Shown: positions 48,656 through 57,598 of the stretch, piece by piece
Position numbering within the stretch: the stretch's first letter is position 1
Layout of the letters: each line of letters opens with the position of its first letter
Source: Micromonospora lutea
GTDB taxonomy: Bacteria > Actinomycetota > Actinomycetes > Mycobacteriales > Micromonosporaceae
Direction: 5' to 3'
DNA: 64,000 nt
Assembly: GCF_016863535.1 (NCBI RefSeq)
Contig: NZ_BOPB01000011.1
Location: 1 to 64,000 of the forward strand
Made by a program: the position numbers and the translations under genes
The notes under the pieces: generated by a model
Seen by the model: only the letters and a program-made list of their open reading frames with translations
Databases searched by the model: none
Told to the model about the DNA's origin: nothing

Positions 48656-49918
48656 TCAGCCAACCGGGGGCGCGGTGGGGCGTTGCACGGCCGGTTCCGG
48701 TCCGGCCGGCGCCCCGGGCCCGTCCAGCGCACCGAAGGAGCGCCGCACCAGCTGGTTCGCCTCCTCCTGACTGATGCCAGAGGCCACCAGAAGGTCACTG
48801 GCGGTGGTACGCACCTGGGCCACCACCACGCTGCCGGAGAACCCGACCCCGTCGCCGTACGCCCGGCCGGCCTCGCTGACCGCGCGCAGCGACCGCTCCC
48901 GGGCCTGTTCGGGCTCCTCGCCCTGGGAGAACTCCTTCTGCAGCAGGCGTACCGACTCGGCCAGATGCCCGACCGCGTCCGGCATCGGTCCCGGGACCGG
49001 CTCGTCATCCTCCACCAGGGTCACCGCGCGCCGGATCAGGGTTCCGCTGTTGCGCATCGCCCGGTCGATCGGGTCGGCCGCCTCCGCGTAGTGGGTGAGT
49101 TCGCTGCGGCGGTGCCATCGGGCCGGGGAGAGCAGCGCCGTCTCCTTGGCGCCCTCGATCGCCTCGGAGAAGGTGGCCAGCTCCTCCTTGTTGTCGCGCA
49201 ACCGGTGCAGCGCGCCCTGGATCTTCTCCCGGTCCCGCTCGCGGAGTCCGTCCGCGGCGGCGTCGAGCTGATCGGCGAGCAGGTCCAGCGCCGGTCTGGC
49301 CGCTCGGTTGAGCACCCGTAGCGGGTTCAGCGGCAGCAGGATCGCGGTGACCAGCAGGGCGATACTGCCGCCGACCAGTGCGTCGATGAACCGGGGTATC
49401 TCCAGGTCCTCCACTGACGGACTGAGCGTCACGATCAGCACTGCGGTGGCTGCGGCCTGGATGAGGATGGCGACGCTGCCGCCGGCGAAAACGGTCAGCA
49501 CGATGGCGGAGGTGACCACGAGTGCGAGCTGCCACGGCCCGGTGCCCAGGAAGTAGACCAGCAGATCACCCACGAACACCCCGACACCGACCCCGAGAAT
49601 CAGCTCCACCGTCCGGCGGAACCGCTGTCCCACCGAGACGGCCAGGGTGCCGACGGCGGAGATCGGGGCGAAGACCGGCTGCGGGTTGCCCAGCAGCTCG
49701 TGCGCGGCTATCCAGGCCAGCCCGGCCGCCAGTCCCGCCTGGGCGGCCAAGCCGAGCGACAGGCGCACCCGGTGCAGTCGATCGCGCAGGGTGGCCTTTC
49801 CCCGGTGGTGCAACTGCGCCACCGTCTCGGCGATTCGGGCTGTGTCCATGTCGGACCAGCCGTTGCGCGCGCCTTCGCGGCGCCGCAGCCGAGACAGTCC
49901 GTTCCGGGCCGCCGCCAT
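48656..49918 (-). CDS. FUSC-family / aromatic-acid-exporter-like membrane protein
   Basis: A 420-residue protein. Four to six helices (about residues 45-185) are followed by a helical cytoplasmic region. The FUSC pattern Pro-Val-Phe-Ala-Pro-Ile-Ser-Ala-Val-Gly-Thr-Leu and Gly-Gln-Arg-Phe-Arg-Arg-Thr-Val-Glu-Leu-Ile-Leu-Gly is visible near residues 65-95. Related proteins export aromatic carboxylic acids; the substrate here is unknown. The start could also be ATG 49849. It is divergent from the HD-domain gene. Confidence 0.87.
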   Translation of the reverse strand: MAAARNGLSRLRRREGARNGWSDMDTARIAETVAQLHHRGKATLRDRLHRVRLSLGLAAQAGLAAGLAWIAAHELLGNPQPVFAPISAVGTLAVSVGQRFRRTVELILGVGVGVFVGDLLVYFLGTGPWQLALVVTSAIVLTVFAGGSVAILIQAAATAVLIVTLSPSVEDLEIPRFIDALVGGSIALLVTAILLPLNPLRVLNRAARPALDLLADQLDAAADGLRERDREKIQGALHRLRDNKEELATFSEAIEGAKETALLSPARWHRRSELTHYAEAADPIDRAMRNSGTLIRRAVTLVEDDEPVPGPMPDAVGHLAESVRLLQKEFSQGEEPEQARERSLRAVSEAGRAYGDGVGFSGSVVVAQVRTTASDLLVASGISQEEANQLVRRSFGALDGPGAPAGPEPAVQRPTAPPVG

Positions 49919-50027
49919 GGCCGGGACTACCCGAGTTACGCCCGGACATTCCCGCCGAAGCGGTACATCCACCCGGCCGGGCGGTAGCAGTTCCCGGCAC
50001 CTCACCGGATGGGGCAGACTCGACCGG

Positions 50028-50666
50028 ATGACGGCGCTGATCGAACGATGGCGCACCGCCGCCCGCGCGGCCGGAGCGGCCGACCCGGCGTCGATCGACG
50101 CCGCCGGCACCGAGTTGCGCGAACGGTGGAAGGAGCCGCACCGGCACTACCACACGCTCACCCACCTGGTCGCCATGCTGGACGTGATCGACAGGTACGC
50201 CGCGACCGCGCCGTGCCCCGATCTGGTCCGACTCGCCGCCTGGTGTCACGACGCGGTGTACGACCCGCGCGCGTCCGGCGACCGGAACGAACGCGACAGC
50301 GCCGCGCTCGCCGACGCCCTGCTCAGCCGGCTGGGGCTGCCCACCGCCGAGGTGGCCGAGGTGAATCGGCTGGTCCTGCTCACCGCCGGGCACGCGGTGG
50401 ATCCGTCAGACGCCGACGGGGCGCTGCTCTGCGACGCCGACCTGGCCGTGCTGGCCGCACCAGCACCGGAGTACGACCGGTACGCCGCAGCGATCCGTCA
50501 GGAGTACGCCCACGTACCCGAGCCGGACTACCGGGCCGGCCGTGCCCGGGTGCTCTCCGGCCTGCTCGCCCTACCCACCCTGTACCGCATCCCCGCCTTG
50601 GCCGCCCGCTGGACCCACCCCGCCCACCGCAACCTAGCCCGCGAACTCGCCACCCTCTCCCCCTGA
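50028..50666 (+). CDS. HD-domain metal-dependent phosphohydrolase-like protein
   Basis: A 212-residue all-alpha protein. The HD-superfamily motifs are His-Thr-Leu-Thr-His-Leu (first His) near residue 41 and Trp-Cys-His-Asp-Ala-Val-Tyr-Asp (His-Asp) near residue 72, with a later Asp in Leu-Leu-Cys-Asp-Ala-Asp-Leu. Such proteins are predicted metal-dependent phosphohydrolases without a defined substrate. Palindrome family B copy 2 begins 4 bases after the stop. Confidence 0.87.
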   Translation: MTALIERWRTAARAAGAADPASIDAAGTELRERWKEPHRHYHTLTHLVAMLDVIDRYAATAPCPDLVRLAAWCHDAVYDPRASGDRNERDSAALADALLSRLGLPTAEVAEVNRLVLLTAGHAVDPSDADGALLCDADLAVLAAPAPEYDRYAAAIRQEYAHVPEPDYRAGRARVLSGLLALPTLYRIPALAARWTHPAHRNLARELATLSP

Positions 50667-50670
50667 CAGT

Positions 50671-50738
50671 GATCATGCAGTTGTGGCAGGAGTTATGAGC
50701 CTTTTGTCCACGTTGTCAGGTGCCACAACTGCATGATC
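50671..50738. repeat. Palindrome family B, copy 2, with G-rich tail
   Basis: Perfect 18-bp arms (50671-50688 and 50721-50738), starting gatcatgca and with the same arm sequence as copy 1 (17347-17415), enclose a 32-base loop. A G-rich run on the plus strand follows (50739-50770). It lies between convergent genes, and its left arm contains the stop codon of the DUF4031 gene. Confidence 0.88.
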
Positions 50739-51026
50739 GGCGGGGAGTGGGGTGGGGTGGGGGGTGGGCGAGAGGTGTTTGGGGCGACGGAGGTTGGCGG
50801 CGCGGAGCAGACCGACGATGTGACGGCTGGACACGACCTGTGCGCCCAGCCAGACCGCCACCGGGAAACGCTCCGCAGGGATGTCGTAGTGGTCCCGGTC
50901 GAAGCCCCTCCGGGGAGCGCCCAGCATCTCGGCGAAGGCGTGCAGTTCGGCGAGGGAGACGTCACTGATCAGATGCGACCAGAGGCGGCCACGCCCCGGC
51001 CAGGACGGCCGGTCCAGGTAGATCAC
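50673..51026 (-). CDS. DUF4031 protein with a repeat-derived tail
   Basis: A 117-residue protein whose first 85 or so residues match DUF4031 (Val-Ile-Tyr-Leu-Asp-Arg-Pro-Ser-Trp-Pro, then Ser-His-Leu-Ile-Ser-Asp and Arg-Arg-Gly-Phe-Asp-Arg-Asp-His-Tyr-Asp). The last 20-25 residues are encoded by palindrome B and its G-rich flank, including the stop codon. GTG 51026 is 7 bases after TACGGT (51034-51039, minus strand). The family's function is unknown. Confidence 0.8.
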   Translation of the reverse strand: MIYLDRPSWPGRGRLWSHLISDVSLAELHAFAEMLGAPRRGFDRDHYDIPAERFPVAVWLGAQVVSSRHIVGLLRAANLRRPKHLSPTPHPTPLPADHAVVAPDNVDKRLITPATTA

Positions 51027-51093
51027 GGCAGCCACCGTACCGGGTGCCAGCCAGGGTTGATGATCACCAGCGGCCGGCCGTAGCCTCGGCCGC

Positions 51094-52494
51094 ATGGCCA
51101 CCGCCCCGCTCCTCGACGACCTGCGTGCCGCCCTCGGGTCGGACGCGGTACTCACCGATCCGGACCTGCTGCGCGGGTACGAGCGGGACGAGGCCGACCT
51201 CTGCGCCTCGGCGACGCCCCTGGTGGTGACCAGGCCACGCAGCACCGAAGAGGTCGTCGCGGTGGTCCGGGCAGCCGGACGGCACGGCGCACCCGTGGTG
51301 CCGCAGGGCGCGCGCACCGGGCTGGCGGGCGCGGCGAACGCCGTTGACGGCGCAGTGGTGATCAGCACCACCGCGATGGACGCGATCCTGGAGATCGACC
51401 CGGTGAGTCGGATCGCGGTCGTCCAGCCGGGGGTGGTCAACGCCGCGCTCACCGCCGCGGTGGGTGAGCACGGTCTGTGGTATCCGCCGGACCCGGGCTC
51501 CTGGGAGTCGTCCACCATCGGCGGCAACGTCGCCACCAACGCGGGCGGCATGTGCTGCGTCAAGTACGGCGTGACCACCGAGTACGTGCTCGGCCTGGAG
51601 GTGGTGCTCGCCTCCGGCGAGGTGCTGCGCACCGGACGGCGTACCGCCAAGGGCGTGGCCGGCTACGACCTGACCCGGCTTTTTGTCGGCTCGGAGGGCA
51701 CTCTCGGAGTGATCACCGAGGTGACCGTGGCGCTGCGGCCCGCTCCGGCGGAGTCGCTGACCCTGGTGGCCGTGTTCGGGTCGACGACGGCGGCGGGCGA
51801 GGCGGTGGCCCGGATCGCCGCCCAAGGGCTCTCCCCCAGCCTGCTGGAACTGCTCGACCGCACCCACCTGGTGGCGATCGAGGCGTACCGGCCGATGGGG
51901 TTGCGCACCGACGCCGAGGCACTGCTGCTGGCCGCCGCCGACACCGGCCCCCGGGCGGCGGCGGACCTGGCCGAACTCGCCGCAGTTTGCGAGGCGGCCG
52001 GCGCCGAGGAGGTGTACGCGGCGAGCGACGCCGTGGAGGCCGCCGCGCTGTTGCAGGCCCGCCGGTTGGCCCACTCAGCCATGGAGAAGTACGCCGCGGA
52101 CGCGTACCCGGGCGGCAACGGTGGCCTGATCATCGATGACCTGGCGGTGCCCCGGGGAGCGCTCGCCGCCCTGCTCGACGGGGTGACCCGGATCGCCGCC
52201 GAATGCCAGGTGCCGGTCGGCGTGGTCGGTCATGCCGGTGACGGCAACATGCACCCCAACATCGTGGTCGACCGAGCTGATCCGGTGAGCCTGGAGCGCG
52301 GCCGGCGGGCCTTCGACGAGATCATGCGGTTGGGGCTGGACCTGGGTGGCACGTGCACCGGTGAGCACGGCGTCGGCCTGCTCAAACGGGAGTGGCTGGC
52401 TCGGGAGATCGGTCCGGTGGGGGTACGGGTGCACCAGGCGATCAAGGCGGCGCTGGACCCGACCGGCCTGCTCAACCCCGGAAAGGTGCTCTGA
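51094..52494 (+). CDS. FAD-linked oxidase (glycolate oxidase subunit GlcD type)
   Basis: A 466-residue flavoprotein of the FAD_binding_4/GlcD family. The FAD site has Val-Pro-Gln-Gly-Ala-Arg-Thr-Gly-Leu-Ala and Gly-Gly-Asn-Val-Ala-Thr-Asn-Ala-Gly-Gly. The C-terminal FAD-oxidase domain contains His-Ala-Gly-Asp-Gly-Asn-Met-His-Pro-Asn and Gly-Glu-His-Gly-Val-Gly. It oxidises a 2-hydroxy acid such as glycolate or D-lactate. No GlcE or GlcF partner is adjacent. ATG 51094 is 7 bases after TAGCCT (51081-51086). Confidence 0.92.
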   Translation: MATAPLLDDLRAALGSDAVLTDPDLLRGYERDEADLCASATPLVVTRPRSTEEVVAVVRAAGRHGAPVVPQGARTGLAGAANAVDGAVVISTTAMDAILEIDPVSRIAVVQPGVVNAALTAAVGEHGLWYPPDPGSWESSTIGGNVATNAGGMCCVKYGVTTEYVLGLEVVLASGEVLRTGRRTAKGVAGYDLTRLFVGSEGTLGVITEVTVALRPAPAESLTLVAVFGSTTAAGEAVARIAAQGLSPSLLELLDRTHLVAIEAYRPMGLRTDAEALLLAAADTGPRAAADLAELAAVCEAAGAEEVYAASDAVEAAALLQARRLAHSAMEKYAADAYPGGNGGLIIDDLAVPRGALAALLDGVTRIAAECQVPVGVVGHAGDGNMHPNIVVDRADPVSLERGRRAFDEIMRLGLDLGGTCTGEHGVGLLKREWLAREIGPVGVRVHQAIKAALDPTGLLNPGKVL

Positions 52495-52500
52495 CCTGAC

Positions 52501-53028
52501 CTACCCGACCATTTCGGCGGGCGTGTTCTGGGTGAGCAGCAGCAGGATCTCCTCGGCCACCGGCGGCCGCTCCTCGCCCGGGCAGTCCTGCGAGGTGATC
52601 AGGCCGGCCGCGGTCAGCAGGCTGGAGGTGAGAGCGCCGACGCAGCTGACCCGGTAGCCACGGGCCTCATCGGTCTCCCGGACCAGCTCCGGCTCGGCCA
52701 GGAGCTGTTGCAGACGCTCTCGCTGCTCCTCGCTCAACGCGCCGGTCGAGGTGACCCCGTCACCGGCACAGTCGATGCACTCCCAACGCCCGTCCGGTTC
52801 CACGTTCAGGGTGCGCAGCGGACCATCCGGCCCGAGATTCTGCAGCAGGCTGACCCGTCCCTTTCCGGTGGTGGCGGCCCCCGCCCCGCCGGGCTGCCCG
52901 GCGGCCGAGGCGCCCGCGCCCGCGGGCGGTTCGGAACGATCACCGAAGGGCGCACAGCCGGTGAGGACGATCGCCAGCAGAACGGTGCCGGGGAGCGAGG
53001 CCAGTCGTGATCGGGAAAGCGCCATCAC
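52501..53028 (-). CDS. Lipoprotein of unknown function
   Basis: A 175-residue secreted protein with a clear lipobox, Val-Leu-Thr-Gly-Cys, near residue 25 after a signal peptide. The mature part has further Cys pairs (Glu-Cys-Ile-Asp-Cys and Ser-Cys...Asp-Cys) that probably form disulfides. GTG 53028 is 6 bases after TAGGTT (53035-53040, minus strand), which favours it over ATG 53025. No family is recognised. It lies downstream of glpD. Confidence 0.8.
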   Translation of the reverse strand: MMALSRSRLASLPGTVLLAIVLTGCAPFGDRSEPPAGAGASAAGQPGGAGAATTGKGRVSLLQNLGPDGPLRTLNVEPDGRWECIDCAGDGVTSTGALSEEQRERLQQLLAEPELVRETDEARGYRVSCVGALTSSLLTAAGLITSQDCPGEERPPVAEEILLLLTQNTPAEMVG

Positions 53029-53111
53029 TCGCGGAACCTACCCCACCGTAGGTAGGGAACGTAACCCGTCGGATGGATATCCATGTCCGGCGATCTCCAG
53101 AGTAGAGCCCG

Positions 53112-54935
53112 TCAGCGGGCCAGACCCGCCGCGCCGTCGTCCGCGCCCCGATCTGCGGGGTAGCCCCGCACATCGGGCGCGCCGAGTCGCGCAGCGTCGG
53201 CGGTCGCGTCGTCCGGCATCTGCTGGGACTGCCGCTCGGCCTCCACCCGGGCCCGGTAGTGGGTCACCTCCCGGGTCCGTCGGGCCGCGTCCCAGCCCAG
53301 CACCGCACCCATCAGCTCCGCCGCGTGCTCGGCCGACTCCAGGCCCCGGTGTGCCGTCTCGAACGAGATCCGGGTACGCCGGGTCAGCACGTCCTCCAGG
53401 TGCAACGCCCCTTCGGCGCGGGCCGCGTACGTCACCTCGGCGGCGAGGTACTCCGGCGCACCGGCCAGCGGGGAGGCCAACAGCGGATCGGCGTCGATCA
53501 GGGCGAGCAGGTCGAGGGTGAGGCTGCCGTAGCGCTCCAGCAGGTGCTCGACCACGCCCACCGGCAACCCGTGACGGCGGGCCAGATCCGCCCGGTCCCG
53601 CCACATGGCCGTGTATCCGTCCGCGCCGAGCAGCGGCAGGTCGGCCGTGCGTGACACCCGCTGGCTCCCCAGCCGGCGCACCGCCCGGTCGACCACGTCG
53701 GCAGCCATCACCCGGTACGTCGTGTACTTGCCGCCGGCCACCAGCAGGAGCCCGAGCATCGGCTCGATGACGGCGTGCTCCCGGGAGAGCTTCGAGGTGG
53801 AGTCCGCCTCGCCGGCCAGCAGTGGACGCAGTCCGGCGTAGACCCCTTCGATGTCAGCGGTGGTCAGCGGGCGGTTCAGCACGGTGTTGACCTGCCGGAG
53901 CAGGTAGTCGATGTCGCTGGCGGAAGCCGCCGGGTGCGAGCGGTCCAGCCGCCAGTCGGTGTCGGTGGTGCCGATGATCCAGTGCCCACCCCAGGGAATG
54001 ACGAACAGGACGCTGGTGGCCGTACGCAGGATGAGCCCGGCCTCACCGGTGATCGCCGAGCGGGGCACCACCAGGTGCACGCCCTTGGACGCCCGGACCC
54101 GGATCCCAGGCCGCAGCCCGACGTCGTTGAGCATCCGGGACATGTCGTCGGTCCAGACACCGGTGGCCGCGATGACCGTGCGGGCGCCCACCTCGAACTC
54201 GGCCTCGGGTGAGCCGGCGGGCGCCTCCAGGTCGCGGACCCGGACCCCGGTGACCTCTCGCGCCTGGCGGATCAGCCCGACCGCGCGGGCGCTACTCACC
54301 ACGGTGACGCCGAGGCTGGCCGCGGTGCGGGCCAGGGTGACCACCAGGCGGGCGTCGTCGACCTGCCCGTCGTGGTAGCGGATCGCGCCGGCCAGGGCGT
54401 CGGAGCGCAGGCTCGGGAAGACGCGACGGGCACCCTCGCGGCTGAGGTGTCGGTGCAACGGCATGCCCCGGCCGCCGCCGAAGAGGCCGGCGAAGGCGTC
54501 GTACGCGGCCACTCCGGCACCGTAGTAGGCGCGACGCAGCAGGCGGGCGGGCAGGTCGCGGAGGCCCTGACCGGCGGGGAGCGGCACCAGGAACGGCACC
54601 GGCCGCACCAGGTGTGGCGCCAGCCGGGTGGCCAGCAGGCCGCGCTCGGTCAGTGCCTCGTGCACCAGGCTCAGCTCCAACTGCTCCAGGTAGCGCAGAC
54701 CACCGTGGATCAGCTTGCTGGACCGGCTGGAGGTGCCGGCGGCGAAGTCGCGCGCCTCCACCAGAGCCACCTTCAGGCCCCGTGACGCGGCGTCGACGGC
54801 CGCTCCGGCGCCGGTCACCCCGCCCCCGATCACCAGCACGTCGAACCGCTCGGCACGCAACCGACGCAGGTCGGCGGCGCGGCGGGCGGGCGAGAGCTGC
54901 CCGGCAACGGACCGCAGAACGTTCGGATCACGCAC
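53112..54935 (-). CDS. glpD: Glycerol-3-phosphate dehydrogenase/oxidase
   Basis: A 607-residue FAD enzyme oxidising glycerol-3-phosphate to dihydroxyacetone phosphate and passing electrons to the respiratory chain. The FAD-binding Gly-Gly-Gly-Val-Thr-Gly-Ala-Gly is near residue 38, with Thr-Ser-Ser-Arg-Ser-Ser-Lys-Leu-Ile-His-Gly-Gly-Leu-Arg-Tyr-Leu and a C-terminal DAO_C domain. The GTG start lies 6 bases after TAACGT (54942-54947, minus strand). No glpF or glpK is in the window. Confidence 0.94.
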   Translation of the reverse strand: MRDPNVLRSVAGQLSPARRAADLRRLRAERFDVLVIGGGVTGAGAAVDAASRGLKVALVEARDFAAGTSSRSSKLIHGGLRYLEQLELSLVHEALTERGLLATRLAPHLVRPVPFLVPLPAGQGLRDLPARLLRRAYYGAGVAAYDAFAGLFGGGRGMPLHRHLSREGARRVFPSLRSDALAGAIRYHDGQVDDARLVVTLARTAASLGVTVVSSARAVGLIRQAREVTGVRVRDLEAPAGSPEAEFEVGARTVIAATGVWTDDMSRMLNDVGLRPGIRVRASKGVHLVVPRSAITGEAGLILRTATSVLFVIPWGGHWIIGTTDTDWRLDRSHPAASASDIDYLLRQVNTVLNRPLTTADIEGVYAGLRPLLAGEADSTSKLSREHAVIEPMLGLLLVAGGKYTTYRVMAADVVDRAVRRLGSQRVSRTADLPLLGADGYTAMWRDRADLARRHGLPVGVVEHLLERYGSLTLDLLALIDADPLLASPLAGAPEYLAAEVTYAARAEGALHLEDVLTRRTRISFETAHRGLESAEHAAELMGAVLGWDAARRTREVTHYRARVEAERQSQQMPDDATADAARLGAPDVRGYPADRGADDGAAGLAR

Positions 54936-55045
54936 CCGTCCACGTTAACCGTCCCGGCCCACCGCCGACACGCGCCGGCAACGGGCACCCGGTCAGCCGC
55001 CCGGCAGCCCCGTCCCGTTCGGTGCCGGAGTCGTACTGTGTGCGG

Positions 55046-57514
55046 ATGCGGGCGGAACACACCACACCCGGCTCCACCGGTAGCCCCTGGGCGATCGTCG
55101 CGGCAGTTCTCGCCGGCTGTTGGACGGTCGCGGTCACGGTCCTGGCGCAGACCGGCGGCTGGGCCGTCGACCAGGTGGTGCTGATCGGCGGACTGGACCG
55201 GCTGGTGCCGCTCTGGCCGGTGGTCTGCCTGTTCACCGTGCTGCTGATCGCCGCTGCGGCGCTGCCGTTGGCCCTCGTTCCCCGCTCGTCGACGGTCCGT
55301 GTCACCGGCCGACTCTGGTTGGCCGGTGCGCTCGTGCTCGGTGTGCTGGGGCTGCTGCGGACGATCCCGCCGGTGCACCACGAGGCGTACCTCGCCGCGC
55401 TGGCCGTGGTGGCCGTGCTGCTGACGGTGGTGACGACCCGACTGCCGTCCCACGTCCTCGGCCCTGGCCGGCACGGCGGAATGCCCGAGCACACCGCCGG
55501 CGGGCCCAGGGACGATCCGGGCGCGAGGGCGACCGAGCAGGGTGGGCGTCCGGACGGGCATCCGTCGGTGGTGACTCTGCTCGCCGTGGCCGCCGGGCTC
55601 GCCCTGCTGCTGCCCTGGGTCTGGTTGGGCGCGCTCGGCGGGCTGGTGGAGACCGTTCTCGCCGGGCTGGGCGCGGCGGCGGTCGGCGCGCTGGCCGCCG
55701 CACTGCTCGGTGCCCGGTACTGGGCTCGTTTCGAGGTTGGCGAGCCCTCTCGACCGGCCCGCCTGGTGCTGGTGGGCGGGCTCGTCTCCGGGGTGGTGCT
55801 GCTGCTGGTGGGTGCCGGCGTCGGTCACTCCGGTGCGCAACTGCCGCTCCTGGTGACGCTACCGCCGGTTGGTTTCGTACTGGCCGCGCTGCGGGCCGTG
55901 GCTCGCCGTCCGGCCGGGGCGGGCGGTCCGGCGCCGACCGTCTGGCTGGTCGGGCTGGGCGTGTTCGGCCCGTTGGCCTTCACCGACCCGGAGGAGGTCA
56001 GCCTGCTGCTGGTCGGCACCCGGGACGTACCGTTCTGGGTGGCGGCCGCGACCGGTGCCGGACTCGCCGTCGCGGTGGTGCTGGCGATCGGCTACGGCCT
56101 GCTGCTGGCGCGCCGCTCGGCCCGCGCGCCCAGCCGGGTGCTCGCCGCGGCGAGCGCACTGACGCTGCTGGTCACGGTCGGCCTGGTCGGCACCACGGTC
56201 GGCCAGCCCGGGCTGCACGGGGAGCGGCTCTTCGTGCTGCTGCGGGAACAGGCGGACCTGAGCGGCGTGAGTGGCGGGCCGGGCCGGGCGGGCCGGGACG
56301 CCCGCGCCGGGGAGGTCTATCGGCGGCTGGTCGACACGGCCGACCGTACCCAGACCGAACTCCGGCGGGACCTGCGCCGGGCACGGCTGCCACACACCCC
56401 CTACTACCTGGTCAACGCGATCGAGGTGGAGGGCGGGCCGGCGGTACGGGCCTGGCTGTCCCGTCGGCCCGAGGTGGCCCGGGTACTGGTCAGCCAACGG
56501 CTGCGTCCGTTGCCGATGCCTGCCGACAGCGCCACCGGTAGCGCCCCGCCCCCGTCCGGTCCGCCGTGGAACATCACCATGCTCGGCGCGGACCGGGTCT
56601 GGTCCGAACTCGGCGTCACCGGTGCCGGGGTGACCGTGGGCAGTTCCGACTCGGGGGTGGACGGGCGGCATCCGACCCTGACCCAGGGTTTCCGCGGCGG
56701 CGACGACTCGTGGTTCGACCCCTGGAACGGCACCCGGGCACCGACCGATCGCAGCGGCCACGGCACCCACACGGTGGGCAGCGCGGTCGGGCGGGACGGC
56801 ATCGGCGTCGCTCCCGGGGCGCAGTGGGTCGGCTGCGTCAACCTCGACCGCAATCTGGGGAACCCGGCCGCCTACCTCGACTGCCTCCAGTTCATGCTGG
56901 CGCCCTTCCCGCCCGGCGGTGACCCGTTCAGGCAGGGGCGGCCCGCCCGGGCGCCGGAGATTCTGACCAATTCCTGGGGCTGCCCACCGATCGAAGGCTG
57001 CGATCCTCGCGCGCTGCGACCGGCCACGGCAGCGTTGGAGGCCGCCGGGATCCTCGTCGTCGCGGCGGCCGGCAACACCGGCCCGTTCTGCGGATCCGTG
57101 CAGGACCCGCCCGCCCCGTACCCGGACGTGCTGACCGTCGGTGCGGTGGACGACCGGCGGCGGGTCACCGCCTTCTCCTCCCGTGGCCCTACGGCCACCG
57201 GGGCTGCGAAACCGGATCTGGTGGCGCCGGGTAAGGACGTCGTCTCGGCGATGCCCGGTGGCGGGTACGCCGTGCTCGACGGCACCTCGATGGCCACGCC
57301 GCAGGTGGCCGGCGTGGTCGCGTTGATGTGGTCGGCCAACCCGGAACTCGTCGGCGACCTGGACCGGACCCGGCGGATCCTGGCCGAGACAGCCGACCCG
57401 GTCGAGACCGATGCCGCGTCCCGGGACCAGACCGACGAGTGCGGCGGCGCGGCGAACATCGCCGGTGCCGGCCTGGTCAACGCGTACGCGGCCGTCTCGG
57501 CGGCCCGTAATTGA
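55046..57514 (+). CDS. Membrane-embedded S8 subtilase (N-terminal multi-helix fusion)
   Basis: An 822-residue protein. About eleven hydrophobic helices occupy residues 10-383, interrupted by a polar linker near 145-170. The C-terminal half has a propeptide (about 390-490) and an S8 protease domain with Asp535, His572 (Gly-His-Gly-Thr-His) and Ser748 (Gly-Thr-Ser-Met-Ala-Thr-Pro). The propeptide resembles that of the secreted subtilase at 27327-31703 (Asp-Ala-Arg-Ala-Gly-Glu-Val, Arg-Pro-Glu-Val-Ala-Arg). The protease should face outside. ATG 55046 is 6 bases after TACTGT (55034-55039). Confidence 0.9.
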   Translation: MRAEHTTPGSTGSPWAIVAAVLAGCWTVAVTVLAQTGGWAVDQVVLIGGLDRLVPLWPVVCLFTVLLIAAAALPLALVPRSSTVRVTGRLWLAGALVLGVLGLLRTIPPVHHEAYLAALAVVAVLLTVVTTRLPSHVLGPGRHGGMPEHTAGGPRDDPGARATEQGGRPDGHPSVVTLLAVAAGLALLLPWVWLGALGGLVETVLAGLGAAAVGALAAALLGARYWARFEVGEPSRPARLVLVGGLVSGVVLLLVGAGVGHSGAQLPLLVTLPPVGFVLAALRAVARRPAGAGGPAPTVWLVGLGVFGPLAFTDPEEVSLLLVGTRDVPFWVAAATGAGLAVAVVLAIGYGLLLARRSARAPSRVLAAASALTLLVTVGLVGTTVGQPGLHGERLFVLLREQADLSGVSGGPGRAGRDARAGEVYRRLVDTADRTQTELRRDLRRARLPHTPYYLVNAIEVEGGPAVRAWLSRRPEVARVLVSQRLRPLPMPADSATGSAPPPSGPPWNITMLGADRVWSELGVTGAGVTVGSSDSGVDGRHPTLTQGFRGGDDSWFDPWNGTRAPTDRSGHGTHTVGSAVGRDGIGVAPGAQWVGCVNLDRNLGNPAAYLDCLQFMLAPFPPGGDPFRQGRPARAPEILTNSWGCPPIEGCDPRALRPATAALEAAGILVVAAAGNTGPFCGSVQDPPAPYPDVLTVGAVDDRRRVTAFSSRGPTATGAAKPDLVAPGKDVVSAMPGGGYAVLDGTSMATPQVAGVVALMWSANPELVGDLDRTRRILAETADPVETDAASRDQTDECGGAANIAGAGLVNAYAAVSAARN

Positions 57515-57598
57515 TCGCCAAGAACCGATTTCACCCAACGTGAGCGAATCTCGCCCCGGGGTTATCCGACCGCTCCTGAACTGCTATCTTGCGGCTTC

